A stretch of DNA of 64,000 nucleotides from Petrolisthes cinctipes (GCA_033782935.1 JAWQEG010000369.1:1741501-1805500), one strand, 5' to 3'; shown: positions 11,444 through 22,227, counted from the stretch's first letter. Numbers and translations: made by a program. The notes: generated by a model from the letters alone, not told the origin.

Positions 11444-12936
11444 GTGTTAGAGTATTTTCAAAATACATGCTCAAAACATACTGAAAATCGATCTTTTAGG
11501 TGCACAAAAGTCGATATGTGCATGCATCTTCAGTACCCGTTTATATCTCAAATTCAGGCTCAAAACACCCGAAAATTCAATATTTTGGGGTCCCAGAAGC
11601 AATCTGTACATGCCTACTCAGTGTTAGAGTATTTTCAAAATACAGGCCCAAAACATGCTGAAAATCGATAATTTAGATGCCCAAAGTCAATATGTGCATG
11701 TATCTTCTGTACCCGTTTATATCTCAAATTCAGGCTCAAAACACCCGAAAATTCAATATTTTGGGGTCCCAGAAGCAATCTGTACATGCCTACTCAGTGC
11801 TAGAATATTTTCAAAATATAGGCTAAAAACATGCTAAAAATCGATCTTTTAGGTGCCAAAAAGTCGATATCTCAAATTCAGTCCCAAAACACCCGAAAAT
11901 TCGATATTGAGGGGTCCCAGAAGCGATCTGTACATGCCTACTCCGTGTTAGAGTATTTTCAAAATACATGCTCAAAACATACTGAAAATCGATCTTTTAG
12001 GTGCCCAAAAGTCGATATGTGCATGCATCTTCTGTACCCGTTTATATCTCAAATTCTGGCCCTAAACACCCGAAAATTCGATATTTTGGGGTCCCAGAAG
12101 CGATCTGTACATGCCTACTCCGTGTTAGAGTATTTTCAAAATTCAGGCCCAAAACATGCTAAAAATCTATATTTTTGGTGCCCAAAGTCAATATGTACAT
12201 GTATCTTCTGTACCCGTTTATATCTCAAATTCAGGCTCAAAACACCCGAAAATTCAATATTTTGGGGTCCCAGAAGCAATCTGTACAGTGCTAGAATATT
12301 TTCAAAATATAGGCTAAAAACATGCTAAAAATCGATCTTTTAGGTGCCAAAAAGTCGATATCTCAAATTTAGTCCCAAAACACCCGAAAATTCGATATTT
12401 AGGGGTCCCAGAAGCGATCTGTACATGCCTACTCCGTGTTAGAGTATTTTCAAAATACATGCTCAAAACATACAAAAAATCGATCTTTTAGGTGCACAAA
12501 AGTCGATATGTGCATGCATCTTCAGTACCCGTTTATATCTCAAATTCAGGCTCAAAACACCCGAAAATTCAATATTTTGGGGTCCCAGAAGCAATCTGTA
12601 CATGCCTACTCAGTGTTAGAGTATTTTCAAAATACAGGCCCAAAACATGCTGAAAATCAATATTTTAGATGCCCAAAGTCAATATGTGCATGTATCTTCT
12701 GTACCCGTTTATATCTCAAATTCAGGCTCAAAACACCCGAAAATTCAATATTTTGGGGTCCCAGAAGCAATCTGTACATGCCTACACAGTGCTAGAATAT
12801 TTTCAAAATATAGGCTAAAAACATGCTAAAAATCGACATTTTAGGTGCCAAAAAGTCGATATCTCATATTAATTCCCAAAACACCCGAAAATTCGATATT
12901 TAGGGGTCCCAGAAGCGATCTGTACATGCCTACTCC

Positions 12937-13261
12937 GTGTTAGAGTATTTTCAAAATACATGCTCAAAACATACTGAAAATCGATCTTTTAGGTGCACAA
13001 AAGTCGATATGTGCATGCATCTTCAGTACCCGTTTATATCTCAAATTCAGGCTCAAAACACCCGAAAATTCAATATTTTGGGGTCCCAGAAGCAATCTGT
13101 ACATGCCTACTCAGTGCTAGAATATTTTCAAAATATAGGCTAAAAACATGCTAAAAATCGATCTTTTAGGTGCCAAAAAGTCGATATCTCAAATTCAGTC
13201 CCAAAACACCCGAAAATTCGATATTTAGGGGTCCCAGAAGCGATCTGTACATGCCTACTCC
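12937..13261 (+). repeat. 325-bp dimer HOR unit (A-C), duplicated copy
   Basis: Same A-C structure as 9950-10274 and the last element of the second ~3-kb block; it was copied with that block. Confidence 0.82.
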
Positions 13262-13762
13262 GTGTTAGAGTATTTTCAAAATACATGCTCAAAACATACT
13301 GAAAATCGATCTTTTAGGTGCACAAAAGTCGATATGTGCATGCATCTTCAGTACCCGTTTATATCTCAAATTCAGGCTCAAAACACCCGAAAATTCAATA
13401 TTTTGGGGTCCCAGAAGCAATCTGTACATGCCTACTCAGTGTTAGAGTATTTTCAAAATACAGGCCCAAAACATGCTGAAAATCGATATTTTAGATGCCC
13501 AAAGTCAATATGTGCATGTATCTTCTGTACCCGTTTATATCTCAAATTCAGGCTCAAAACACCCAAAAATTCAATATTTTGGGGTCCCAGAAGCAATCTG
13601 TACATGCCTACACAGTGCTAGAATATTTTCAAAATATAGGCTAAAAACATGCTAAAAATCGACATTTTAGGTGCCAAAAAATCGATATATCAAATTCAGT
13701 CCCAAAACACCCGAAAATTCGATATTTAGAGGTCCCAGAAGGTATCTGTACATGCCTACCCC

Positions 13763-14401
13763 GTGTTAGAGTATTTTCAAAATACAGGCCAAAAACATAC
13801 TGAAAATCGATCTTTTAGGTGCCCAAAAGTCGATATGTGCATGCATCTTCTGTACCCGTTTATATCTCAAATTCTGGCCCTAAACACCCGAAAATTCGAT
13901 ATTTTGGGGTCCCAGAAGCGATCTGTACATGCCTACTCCGTGTTAGAGTATTTTCAAAATTCAGGCCCAAAACATGCTGAAAATCGATATTTTTGGTGCC
14001 CAAAGTCAATATGTGCATGTATCTTCTGTACCCGTTTATATCTCAAATTCAGGCTCAAAACACCCGAAAATTCAATATTTTGGGGTCCCAGAAGCAATCT
14101 GTACAGTGCTAGAATATTTTCAAAATATAGGCTAAAAACATGCTAAAAATCGATCTTTTAGGTGCCAAAAAGTCGATATCTCAAATTCAGGCTCAAAACA
14201 CCCGAAAATTCAATATTTTGGGGTCCCAGAAGCAATCTGTACATGCCTACACAGTGCTAGAATATTTTCAAAATATAGGCTAAAAACATGCTGAAAATCG
14301 ATATTTAAGGTGCCAAAAAATCGATATCTCAAATTCAGTCCCAAAACACCCGAAAATTCGATATTTAGAGGTCCCAGAAGGTATCTGTACATGCCTACTT
14401 C
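13763..14401 (+). repeat. 639-bp HOR unit with two consecutive short monomers
   Basis: Monomer starts at 13763, 13940, 14106 and 14254, with the next unit at 14402, give 177+166+148+148 bp. The 166-bp B carries the 10-bp deletion, and two C-type 148-bp monomers follow in tandem, which I see nowhere else in the window. The first C continues with CAGGCTCAAAAC (B-like tail) rather than CAGTCCCAAAAC, so it is a C/B chimera. Confidence 0.78.
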
Positions 14402-15393
14402 GTGTTAGAGTATTTTCAAAATACAGGCCAAAAACATACTGAAAATCGATCTTTTAGGTGCCCAAAAGTCGATATGTGCATGCATCTTCTGTACCCGTTT
14501 ATATCTCAAATTCTGGCCCTAAACACCCGAAAATTCGATATTTTGGGGTCCCAGAAGCGATCTGTACATGCCTACTCCGTGTTAGAGTATTTTCAAAATT
14601 CAGGCCCAAAACATGCTGAAAATCGATATTTTTGGTGCCCAAAGTCAATATGTTCATGCATCTTCTGTACCCGTTTATATCTCAAATTCAGGCTCAAAAC
14701 ACCCGAAAATTAAATATTGTGGGGTCCCAGAAGCAATCTGTACAGTGCTAGAATATTTTCAAAATATAGGCTAAAAACATGCTAAAAATCGATCTTTTAG
14801 GTGCCAAAAAGTCGATATCTCAAATTCAGTCCCAAAACACCCGAAAATTCGATATTTAGGGGTCCCAGAAGCGATCTGTACATGCCTACTCCGTGTTAGA
14901 GTATTTTTTAAATACATGCTCAAAACATACTGAAAATCGATCTTTTAGGTGCACAAAAGTCGATATGTGCATGCATCTTCAGTACCCGTTTATATCTCAA
15001 ATTCAGGCTCAAAACACCCGAAAATTCAATATTTTGGGGTCCCAGAAGCAATCTGTACATGCCTACTCAGTGTTAGAGTATTTTCAAAATACAGGCCCAA
15101 AACATGCTGAAAATCGATATTTTAGATGCCCAAAGACAATATGTGCATGTATCTTCTGTACCCGTTTATATCTCAAATTCAGGCTCAAAACACCCGAAAA
15201 TTCAATATTTTGGGGTCCCAGAAGCAATCTGTACATGCCTACTCAGTGCTAGAATATTTTCAATATATAGGCTAAAAACATGCTAAAAATCGATCTTTTA
15301 GGTGCCAAAAAGTCGATATCTCAAATTCAGTCCCAAAACAACAGAAAATTCGATATTTAGGGGCCCCAGAAGCGATCTGTACATGCCTACTCC

Positions 15394-15718
15394 GTGTTAG
15401 AGTATTTTCAAAATACATGCTCAAAACATACTGAAAATCGATCTTTTAGGTGCACAAAAGTCGATATGTGCATGCATCTTCAGTACCCGTTTATATCTCA
15501 AATTCAAGCTCAAAACACCCGAAAATTCGATATTTTGGGGTCCCAGAAGCAATCTGTACATGCCTACACAGTGCTAGAATATTTTCAAAATATAGGCTAA
15601 AAACATGCTAAAAATCGACATTTTAGGTGCCAAAAAATCGATATCTCAAATTCAGTCCCAAAACACCCGAAAATTCGATATTTAGAGGTCCCAGAAGGTA
15701 TCTGTACATGCCTACTCC
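15394..15718 (+). repeat. 325-bp dimer HOR unit (A-C), third forward-arm copy
   Basis: A-C dimer with private changes (CAAATTCAAGCTC near 15502 and TTCGATATTTTGGGG in A). It uses the ACACAG junction and the CGACATTTTAGG C haplotype, so it probably arose separately from the 9950/12937 pair. Confidence 0.75.
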
Positions 15719-17897
15719 GTGTTAGAGTATTTTCAAAATACAGGCCAAAAACATACTGAAAATCGATCTTTTAGGTGCCCAAAAGTCGATATGTGCATGC
15801 ATCTTCTGTACCCGTTTATATCTCAAATTCTGGCCCTAAACACCCGAAAATTCGATATTTTGGGGTCCCAGAAGCGATCTGTACATGCCTACTCCGTGTT
15901 AGAGTATTTTCAAAATTCAGGCCCAAAACATGCTGAAAATCGATATTTTTGGTGCCCAAAGTCAATATGTGCATGTATCTTCTGTACCCGTTTATATCTC
16001 AAATTCAGGCTCAAAACACCCGAAAATTCAATATTTTGGGGTCCCAGAAGCAATCTGTACATGCCTACTCAGTGCTAGAATATTTTCAAAATATAGGCTA
16101 AAAACATGCTAAAAATCGATCTTTTAGGTGCCAAAAAGTCGATATCTCAAATTCAGTCCCAAAACACCCGAAAATTCGATATTTAGGGGTCCCAGAAGCG
16201 ATCTGTACATGCCTACTCCGTGTTAGAGTATTTTCAAAATACATGCTCAAAACATACTGAAAATCGATCTTTTAGGTGCACAAAAGTTGATATGTGCATG
16301 CATCTTCAGTACCCGTTTATATCTCAAATTCAGGCTCAAAACACCCGAAAATTCAATATTTTGGGGTCCCAGAAGCAATCTGTACATCCCTACTCAGTGT
16401 TAGAGTATTTTCAAAATACAGGCCCAAAACATGCTGAAAATCGATATTTTAGATGCCCAAAGTCAATATGTGCATGTATCTTCTGTACCCGTTTATATCT
16501 CAAATTCAGGCTCAAAACACCCGAAAATTCAATATTTTGGGGTCCCAGAAGCAATCTGTACATGCCTGCACAGTGCTAGAATATTTTCGAAATATAGGCT
16601 AAAAACATGCTAAAAATCGACATTTTAGGTGCCAAAAAATCGATATCTCAAATTCAGTCCCAAAACACCCGAAAATTCTATATTTAGAGGTCCCAGAAGG
16701 TATCTGTACATGCCTACTCCGTGTTAGAGTATTTTCAAAATACAGGCCAAAAACATACTGAAAATCGATCTTTTAGGTGCCCAAAAGTCGATATGTGCAT
16801 GCATCTTCTGTACCCGTTTATATCTCAAATTCTGGCCCTAAACACCCGAAAATTCGATATTTTGGGGTCCCAGAAGCGATCTGTACATGCCTACTCCGTG
16901 TTAGAGTATTTTCAAAATTCAGGCCCAAAACATGCTGAAAATCGATATTTTTGGTGCCCAAAGTCAATATGTGCATGTATCTTCTGTACCCGTTTATATC
17001 TCAAATTCAGGCTCAAAACACCCGAAAATTCAATATTTTGGGGTCCCAGAAGCAATCTGTACATGCCTACACAGTGCTAGAATATTTTCAAAATATAGGC
17101 TAAAAACATGCTAAAAATCGACATTTTAGGTGCCAAAAAATCGATATATCAAATTCAGTCCCAAAACACCCGAAAATTCGATATTTAGAGGTCCCAGAAG
17201 GTATCTGTACATGCCTACTCCGTGTTAGAGTATTTTCAAAATACAAGCCATAAACATACTGAAAATCGATCTTTTAGGTGCCCAAAAGTCGATATGTGCA
17301 TGCATCTTCTGTACCCGTTTATATCTCAAATTCTGGCCTTAAACACCCGAAAATTCGATATTTTGGGGCCCCAGAAGCGATCTGTACATGCCTACTCCGT
17401 GTTAGAGTATTTTCAAAATTCAGGCCCAAAACATGCTGAAAATCGATATTTTTGGTGCCCAAAGTCAATATGTGCATGTATCTTCTGTACCCGTTTATAT
17501 CTCAAATTCAGGCTCAAAACACCCAAAAATTCAATATTTTGGGGTCCCAGAAGCAATCTGTACATGCCTACTCAGTGTTAGAGTATTTTCAAAATACAGG
17601 CCCAAAACATGCTGAAAATCGATATTTTAGATGCCCAAAGTCAATATGTGCATGTATCTTCTGTACCCGTTTATATCTCAAATTCAGGCTCAAAACACCC
17701 GAAAATTCAATATTTTGGGGTCCCAGAAGCAATCTGTACATGCCTACTCAGTGCTAGAATATTTTCAAAATATAGGCTAAAAACATGCTAAAAAACGATC
17801 TTTTAGGTGCCAAAAAGTCGATATCTCAAATTCAGTCCCAAACACCCGAAAATTCGATATTTAGGGGTCCCAGAAGCGATCTGTACATGCCTACTCC

Positions 17898-18397
17898 GTG
17901 TTAGAGTATTTTCAAAATACATGCTCAAAACATACTGAAAATCGATCTTTTAGGTGCACAAAAGTCGATATGTGCATGCATCTTCAGTACCCGTTTATAT
18001 CTCAAATTCAGGCTCAAAACACCCGAAAATTCAATATTTTGGGGTCCCAGAAGCAATCTGTACATGCTTACTCAGTGTTAGAGTATTTTCAAAATACAGG
18101 CCCAAAACATGGTGAAAATCGATATTTTAGATGCTCAAAGTCAATATGTGCATGTATCTTCTGTACCCGTTTATATCTCAAATTCAGGCTCAAAACACCC
18201 GAAAATTCAATATTTTGGGGTCCCAGAAGCAATCTGTACATGCCTACTCAGTGCTAGAATATTTTCAAAATATAGGCTAAAAACATGCTAAAAATCGATC
18301 TTTTAGGTGCCAAAAAGTCGATATCTCAAATTCAGTCCCAAACACCCGAAAATTCGATATTTAGGGGTCCCAGAAGCGATCTGTACATGCCTACTCC
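17898..18397 (+). repeat. 500-bp HOR unit with shared 1-base loss, first of a pair
   Basis: The C monomer reads TCAGTCCCAAACACCCG, one A short, and A/B reads CATGCTTACTCAG. The following unit from 18398 shares the CTTACTCAG change, and the C before 17898 shares the lost A, so units next to the inversion were locally duplicated. Confidence 0.75.
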
Positions 18398-18724
18398 GTG
18401 TTAGAGTATTTTCAAAATACATGCTCAAAACATACTGAAAATCGATCTTTTAGGTGCACAAAAGTCTATATGTGCATGCATCTTCACTACCCGTTTATAT
18501 CTCAAATTCAGGCTCAAAACACCCGAAAATTCAATATTTTGGGGTCCCAGAAGCAATCTGTACATGCTTACTCAGTGTTAGAGTATTTTCAAAATACAGG
18601 CCCAAAACATGCTGAAAATCGATATTTTAGATGCCCAAAGTCAATATGTGCATGTATCTTCTGTACCCGTTTATATCTCAAATTCAGGCTCAAAACAAAC
18701 GAAAATTCAATATTTTGGGGTCCC
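18398..18724 (+). repeat. Truncated last HOR unit of the forward arm
   Basis: An A monomer and most of a B monomer end abruptly at GGGGTCCC, where the inversion begins. Private changes include AAGTCTATATG (near 18465), CTTCACTACCC and CAAAACAAACG. Confidence 0.8.
18722..18724. other. Inversion junction between satellite arms
   Basis: To the left a forward monomer reads ...ATATTTTGGGGTCCC, and to the right the sequence continues TAAATATCGAATTTTCGGG, which is the reverse complement of a satellite segment. Forward monomers normally continue CAGAAGC after GGGGTCCC, and reverse ones normally read GGGACCCCTAAATATCG. The two share CCC, so the join has about 3 bp of overlap and no inserted bases. 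The last forward monomer carries an unusual AA-for-CC change just before the join (CAAAACAAACG near 18692-18702). This is the only orientation switch in the window. It may be a real inversion breakpoint or an assembly join. Confidence 0.9.
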
Positions 18725-20945
18725 TAAATATCGAATTTTCGGGTGTTTTGGGACTGAATTTGAGATATCGACTTTTTGGCACCTAAAAGATCGATTTTTA
18801 GCATGTTTTTAGCCTATATTTTGAAAATATTCTAGCACTGTACAGATTGCTTCTGGGACCCCAAAATATTGAATTTTCGGGTGTTTTGAGCCTGAATTTG
18901 AGATATAAACGGGTACAGAAGATACATGCACATATTGACTTTGGGCACCAAAAATATCGATTTTCAGCATGTTTTGGGCCTGAATTTTGAAAATACTCTA
19001 ACACGGAGTAGGCATGTACAGATCGCTTCTGGGACCCCAAAATATCGAATTTTCGGGTGTTTTGAGCCTGAATTTGAGATATAAACGGGTACAGAAGATG
19101 CATGCACATATCGACTGTTGTGCACCTAAAAGATCGATTTTCAGTATGTTTTGAGCATGTATTTTGAAAATACTCTAACACGGAGTAGGCATGTACAGAT
19201 CGCTTCTGGGACCCGTAAATATCGAATTTTCGGGTGTTTTGGGACTGAATTTGAGATATCGACTTTTTGGCACCTAAAAGATCGATTTTTAGCATGTTTT
19301 TAGCCTATATTTTGAAAATATTCTAGCACTGAGTAGGCATGTACAGATTGCTTCTGGGACCCCAAAATATTGAATTTTCGGGTGTTTTGAGCCTGAATTT
19401 GAGATATAAACGGGTACAGAAGATACATGCACATATTGACTTTGGGCACCAAAAATATCGATTTTCAGCATGTTTTGGGCCTGAATTTTGAAAATACTCT
19501 AACACGGAGTAGGCATGTACAGATCGCTTCTGGGACCCCAAAATATCGAATTTTCGAGTGTTTAGGGCCAGAATTTGAGATATAAACGGGTACAGAAGAT
19601 GCATGCACATATCGACTTTTGGGCACCTAAAAGATCGATTTTCAGTAAGTTTTTGGCCTGTATTTTGAAAATACTCTAACACGGAGTAGGCATGTACAGA
19701 TACCTTCTGGGACCTCTAAATATAGAATTTTCGGGTGTTTTGGGACTGAATTTGAGATATCGATTTTTTGGCACCTAAAATGTCGATTTTTAGCATGTTT
19801 TTAGCCTATATTTTGAAAATATTCTAGCACTGTGTAGACATGTACAGATTGCTTCTGGGACCCCAAAATATTGAATTTTCGGGTGTTTTGAGCCTGAATT
19901 TGAGATATAAACGGGTACAGAAGATACATGCACATATTGACTTTGGGCATCTAAAATATCGATTTTCAGCATGTTTTGGGCTTGTATTTTGAAAATACTC
20001 TAACACTGAGTAGGCATGTACAGATTGCTTCTGGGACCCCAAAATATTGAATTTTCGGGTGTTTTGAGCCTGAATTTGAGATATAAACGGGTACTGAAGA
20101 TGCATGCACATATCGACTTTTGTGCACCTAAAAGATCGATTTTCAGTATGTTTTGAGCATGTATTTTGAAAATACTCTAACACGGAGTAGGCATGTACAG
20201 ATCGCTTCTGGGACCCCTAAATATCGAATTTTCGGGTGTTTTGGGACTGAATTTGAGATATCGACTTTTTGGCACCTAAAAGATCGATTTTTAGCATGTT
20301 TTTAGCCTATATTTTGAAAATATTCTAGCACTGTACAGATTGCTTCTGGGACCCCAAAATATTGAATTTTCGGGTGTTTTGAGCCTGAATTTGAGATATA
20401 AACGGGTACAGAAGATACATGCACATATTGACTTTGGGCACCAAAAATATCGATTTTCAGCATGTTTTGGGCCTGAATTTTGAAAATACTCTAACACGGA
20501 GTAGGCATGTACAGATCGCTTCTGGGACCCCAAAATATCGAATTTTCGGGGGTTTAGGGCCAGAATTTGAGATATAAACGGGTACAGAAGATGCATGCAC
20601 ATATCGACTTTTGGGCACCTAAAAGATCGATTTTCAGTATGTTTTTGGCCTGTATTTTGAAAATACTCTAACACGGAGTAGGCATGTACAGATACCTTCT
20701 GGGACCTCTAAATATCGAATTTTCGGGTGTTTTGGGACTGAATTTGAGATATCGATTTTTTGGCACCTAAAATGTCGATTTTTAGCATGTTTTTAGCCTA
20801 TATTTTGAAAATATTCTAGCACTGTGTAGGCATGTACAGATTGCTTCTGGGACCCCAAAATATTGAATTTTCGGGTGTTTTGAGCCTGAATTTGAGATAT
20901 AAACGGGTACAGAAGATACATGCACATATTGACTTTGGGCATCTA
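18725..20945 (-). repeat. Satellite array, reverse arm, part before the insertion
   Basis: The same monomer family as the forward arm is read here on the opposite strand (for example CCCGAAAATTCGATATTTAGG appears as its reverse complement). It begins inside a monomer at the inversion junction. Unit starts on the - strand fall at 19682, 20183 and 20674, so 501- and 491-bp trimer HORs continue. The arm uses the same three monomer classes and the same deletion variants as the forward arm, so it is not a separate satellite family. The last monomer is cut by the LTR-like insertion. Confidence 0.96.
20941..20945. repeat. Left target-site duplication of the insertion
   Basis: ATCTA immediately precedes the insertion. 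The uninterrupted satellite here reads GGGCATCTAAAATATCG, so these bases belong to the host monomer, and the second copy after the insertion is the duplicated target. Confidence 0.8.
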
Positions 20946-20976
20946 TGTATCCGTGGCTGATCACGTTCGCGATACA
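20946..20976. other. Hairpin-forming left end of the element
   Basis: The first bases, TGTATC (20946-20951), can pair with GATACA (20971-20976), and inside this CGTG (20952-20955) can pair with CACG (20962-20965) around a six-base loop. A second GATACA sits at 20978-20983. This is a small structured end, possibly just part of the LTR end; its function is unknown. Confidence 0.4.
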
Positions 20977-21215
20977 TGATACACCTATGGTGTTGGAACA
21001 TTCCGTTAAGCCAAAGCAGTTCAAGCTAGTTTCATTAGACACAACATCCTTTGAAAAGTGCTGAGTTGCAGCGTGGGGGAATCTTCCATGCTGAGCTACT
21101 GATTGCTAGATTCACTCTGTAATTATCTATATGTTAATCTCTATACTATAATCAACTCCATATTGTCATCTCGTATGTAGAGAAAGGGACAATATATATT
21201 TACTCACTTTATTCT

Positions 21216-21223
21216 TATATAAA
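21216..21223 (+). promoter_or_regulatory. TATA-like box in the LTR-like element
   Basis: TATATAAA lies about 270 bp into the element within an AT-rich stretch, where an LTR U3 promoter would be expected if the element reads on the + strand. On the opposite strand an AATAAA occurs just upstream (21208-21213). Either could be chance in AT-rich DNA, so orientation is left open. Confidence 0.35.
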
Positions 21224-21667
21224 CTCATATCTAACTTATCCATATTTCATATGTAAGCTTAGCATTGTAAATAGCATCATCGCAACCTGTCATCTGAGCA
21301 AGGGTGTGGCAGTGTATACCACGAGCGAGGACTACCAGAGAGAGAAGGCGCATTACAAGCCCTGCCCTGAAGACAACAGGTTCACTCCTACCTTATATTA
21401 GAGAGACACGAGATGTCTGTATAACCTGTAAACTATATCTAATATACTCAGTAAATAGAGACAAGTCCACGAGTTTACTCTAACCCTTGAGTAACTAACT
21501 TAGTTCCCCAGGAAGTCTAGAGTGGTAGTTCAGAGCAACGGTAAGTTGGCTTGAAACCAGAGGTCTACATCGGCGTAGTAAGTAATACTAGCCCGAGAGT
21601 AAGTGAGAGTTTCCAGCAGGTGTTTCCGAGAGAAGCTGTTGCTGAGCTTGGACGACCCCACGAGTAC

Positions 21668-21672
21668 ATCTA
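21668..21672. repeat. Right target-site duplication of the insertion
   Basis: ATCTA follows the insertion and runs straight into AAATATCGATTTTCAGC, the normal monomer continuation. The leading A may instead be the last base of the element (CA end), which would make the duplication TCTA. Confidence 0.78.
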
Positions 21673-21903
21673 AAATATCGATTTTCAGCATGTTTTGGGC
21701 CTGTATTTTGAAAATACTCTAACACTGAGTAGGCATGTACAGATTGCTTCTGGGACCCCAAAATATTGAATTTTCGGGTTTTTTTGAGCCTGAATTTGAG
21801 ATATAAACGGGTACTGAAGATGCATGCACATATCGACTTTTGTGCACCTAAAAGATCGATTTTCAGTATGTTTTGAGCATGTATTTTGAAAATACTCTAA
21901 CAC

Positions 21904-22227
21904 GGAGTAGGCATGTACAGATCGCTTCTGGGACCCCTAAATATCGAATTTTCGGGTGTTTTGGTACTGAATTTGAGATATCGACTTTTTGGCACCTAAA
22001 AGATCGATTTTTAGCATGTTTTTAGCCTATATTTTGAAAATATTCTAGCACTGAGTAGGCATGTACAGATTGCTTCTGGGACCCCAAAATATTGAATTTT
22101 CGGGTGTTTTGAGCCTGAATTTGAGATATAAACGGGTACAGAAGATACATGCACATATTGACTTTGGGCACCTAAAAGATCGATTTTCAGTATGTTTTTG
22201 GCCTGTATTTTGAAAATACTCTAACAC
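21904..22227 (-). repeat. 324-bp dimer HOR with chimeric A/B monomer
   Basis: On the - strand it starts as class A (GGCCAAAAACATACTG) and switches to class B sequence (CAAAGTCAATATGTGCATG) within the same monomer, then continues into a C monomer. The crossover lies near 22168 and marks the end of the 3,880-bp-offset duplication. Confidence 0.75.

Larger units (their letters stand above)
10275..13261 (+). repeat. ~3-kb six-unit duplication, copy 2
   Basis: Unit lengths in order are 491, 678, 501, 491, 501 and 325 bp (2,987 bp). It matches copy 1 unit for unit, including CGATAATTTAG (near 11667) and CTCATATTAATTCCC (12863). Differences are the absent A run, the 10-bp deletion in its fourth unit, and base changes such as GAAAATTAAATATT near 10580. 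Confidence 0.87.
1..18724 (+). repeat. Satellite array, forward arm (~177-bp monomer, 501-bp HOR)
   Basis: The segment is uninterrupted tandem satellite. Each monomer carries the same landmarks in order: a TATTTTCAAAATAC block, CAAAACATGCTGAAAATCGAT, a GTGCCCAAAAGTCGATATG block, GTACCCGTTTATATCTCAAA, CAAAACACCCGAAAATTC, and GGGGTCCCAGAAGC followed by CTGTACATGCCTACTC. Counting from successive GTGTTAGAG starts gives unit lengths mostly of 501 bp, with 491, 678, 325, 500 and 639-bp variants. Copies differ by scattered substitutions and small indels, and many variants are shared between neighbouring units, which indicates local duplication. No foreign sequence interrupts this arm. The strand label only records orientation relative to the other arm; no transcript is implied. 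The family name and host are not recognisable by eye. Centromeric or pericentromeric location is inferred from monomer size and HOR structure. Confidence 0.97.
20946..21668. mobile_element. Solo LTR-like insertion in the satellite
   Basis: This is the only non-satellite segment, about 722-723 bp. It starts TGTATCC and ends GAGTACA, so its termini form the short inverted pair TGTA...TACA typical of LTR ends (TG...CA). It is flanked by ATCTA on both sides; the first A can be assigned to the element or to the duplication, so the target-site duplication is 4 bp (TCTA) or 5 bp (ATCTA). The first ~320 bp are AT-rich with a TATA-like box; the second half is richer in G and C. There is no long ORF, no second LTR and no internal retroelement domain, which fits a solo LTR left by LTR-LTR recombination. 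A TGTTGGAACA string at 20991-21000 resembles the usual start of Ty1/copia LTRs but is 45 bp inside. The family is not identified; a short non-autonomous element is the alternative. Confidence 0.72.
19341..22168 (-). repeat. Duplicated block (offset 3,880 bp), copy 1, carrying the LTR
   Basis: Shares private markers with 23221-25320: CAGTAAGTT (near 19645), TATAGAATTTTCGGG (near 19721), GTGTAGACATG (near 19832), GGGCTTGTATTTTG (near 19979), and beyond the insertion TTTTGGTACTGAATTTG (near 21959). The offset to copy 2 is 3,880 bp before the insertion and 3,152 bp after it, which matches the inserted length plus target duplication and one extra T near 21780. Edges are approximate. Confidence 0.8.

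Noticed and set aside
1..18724. CRISPR array
   Set aside because: Repeats are ~177 bp, contiguous and without unique spacers, and there are no cas genes.
20782..21042. Open frame on the - strand running from the LTR-like element into the satellite (86 codons)
   Set aside because: It simply crosses the insertion border and continues into the usual satellite frame; a chance fusion.
20946..21668. DNA transposon (TIR element)
   Set aside because: Terminal inverted repeats longer than the 4 bp TGTA/TACA were not found, and there is no transposase frame. A short non-autonomous element is still possible, but the TG...CA ends and 4-5 bp duplication favour an LTR.
20946..21668. tRNA or small RNA gene inside the insertion
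   Set aside because: I found no cloverleaf with acceptor, D and T arms and no A/B box pair in proper order; the 20946-20976 hairpin is too small to call.
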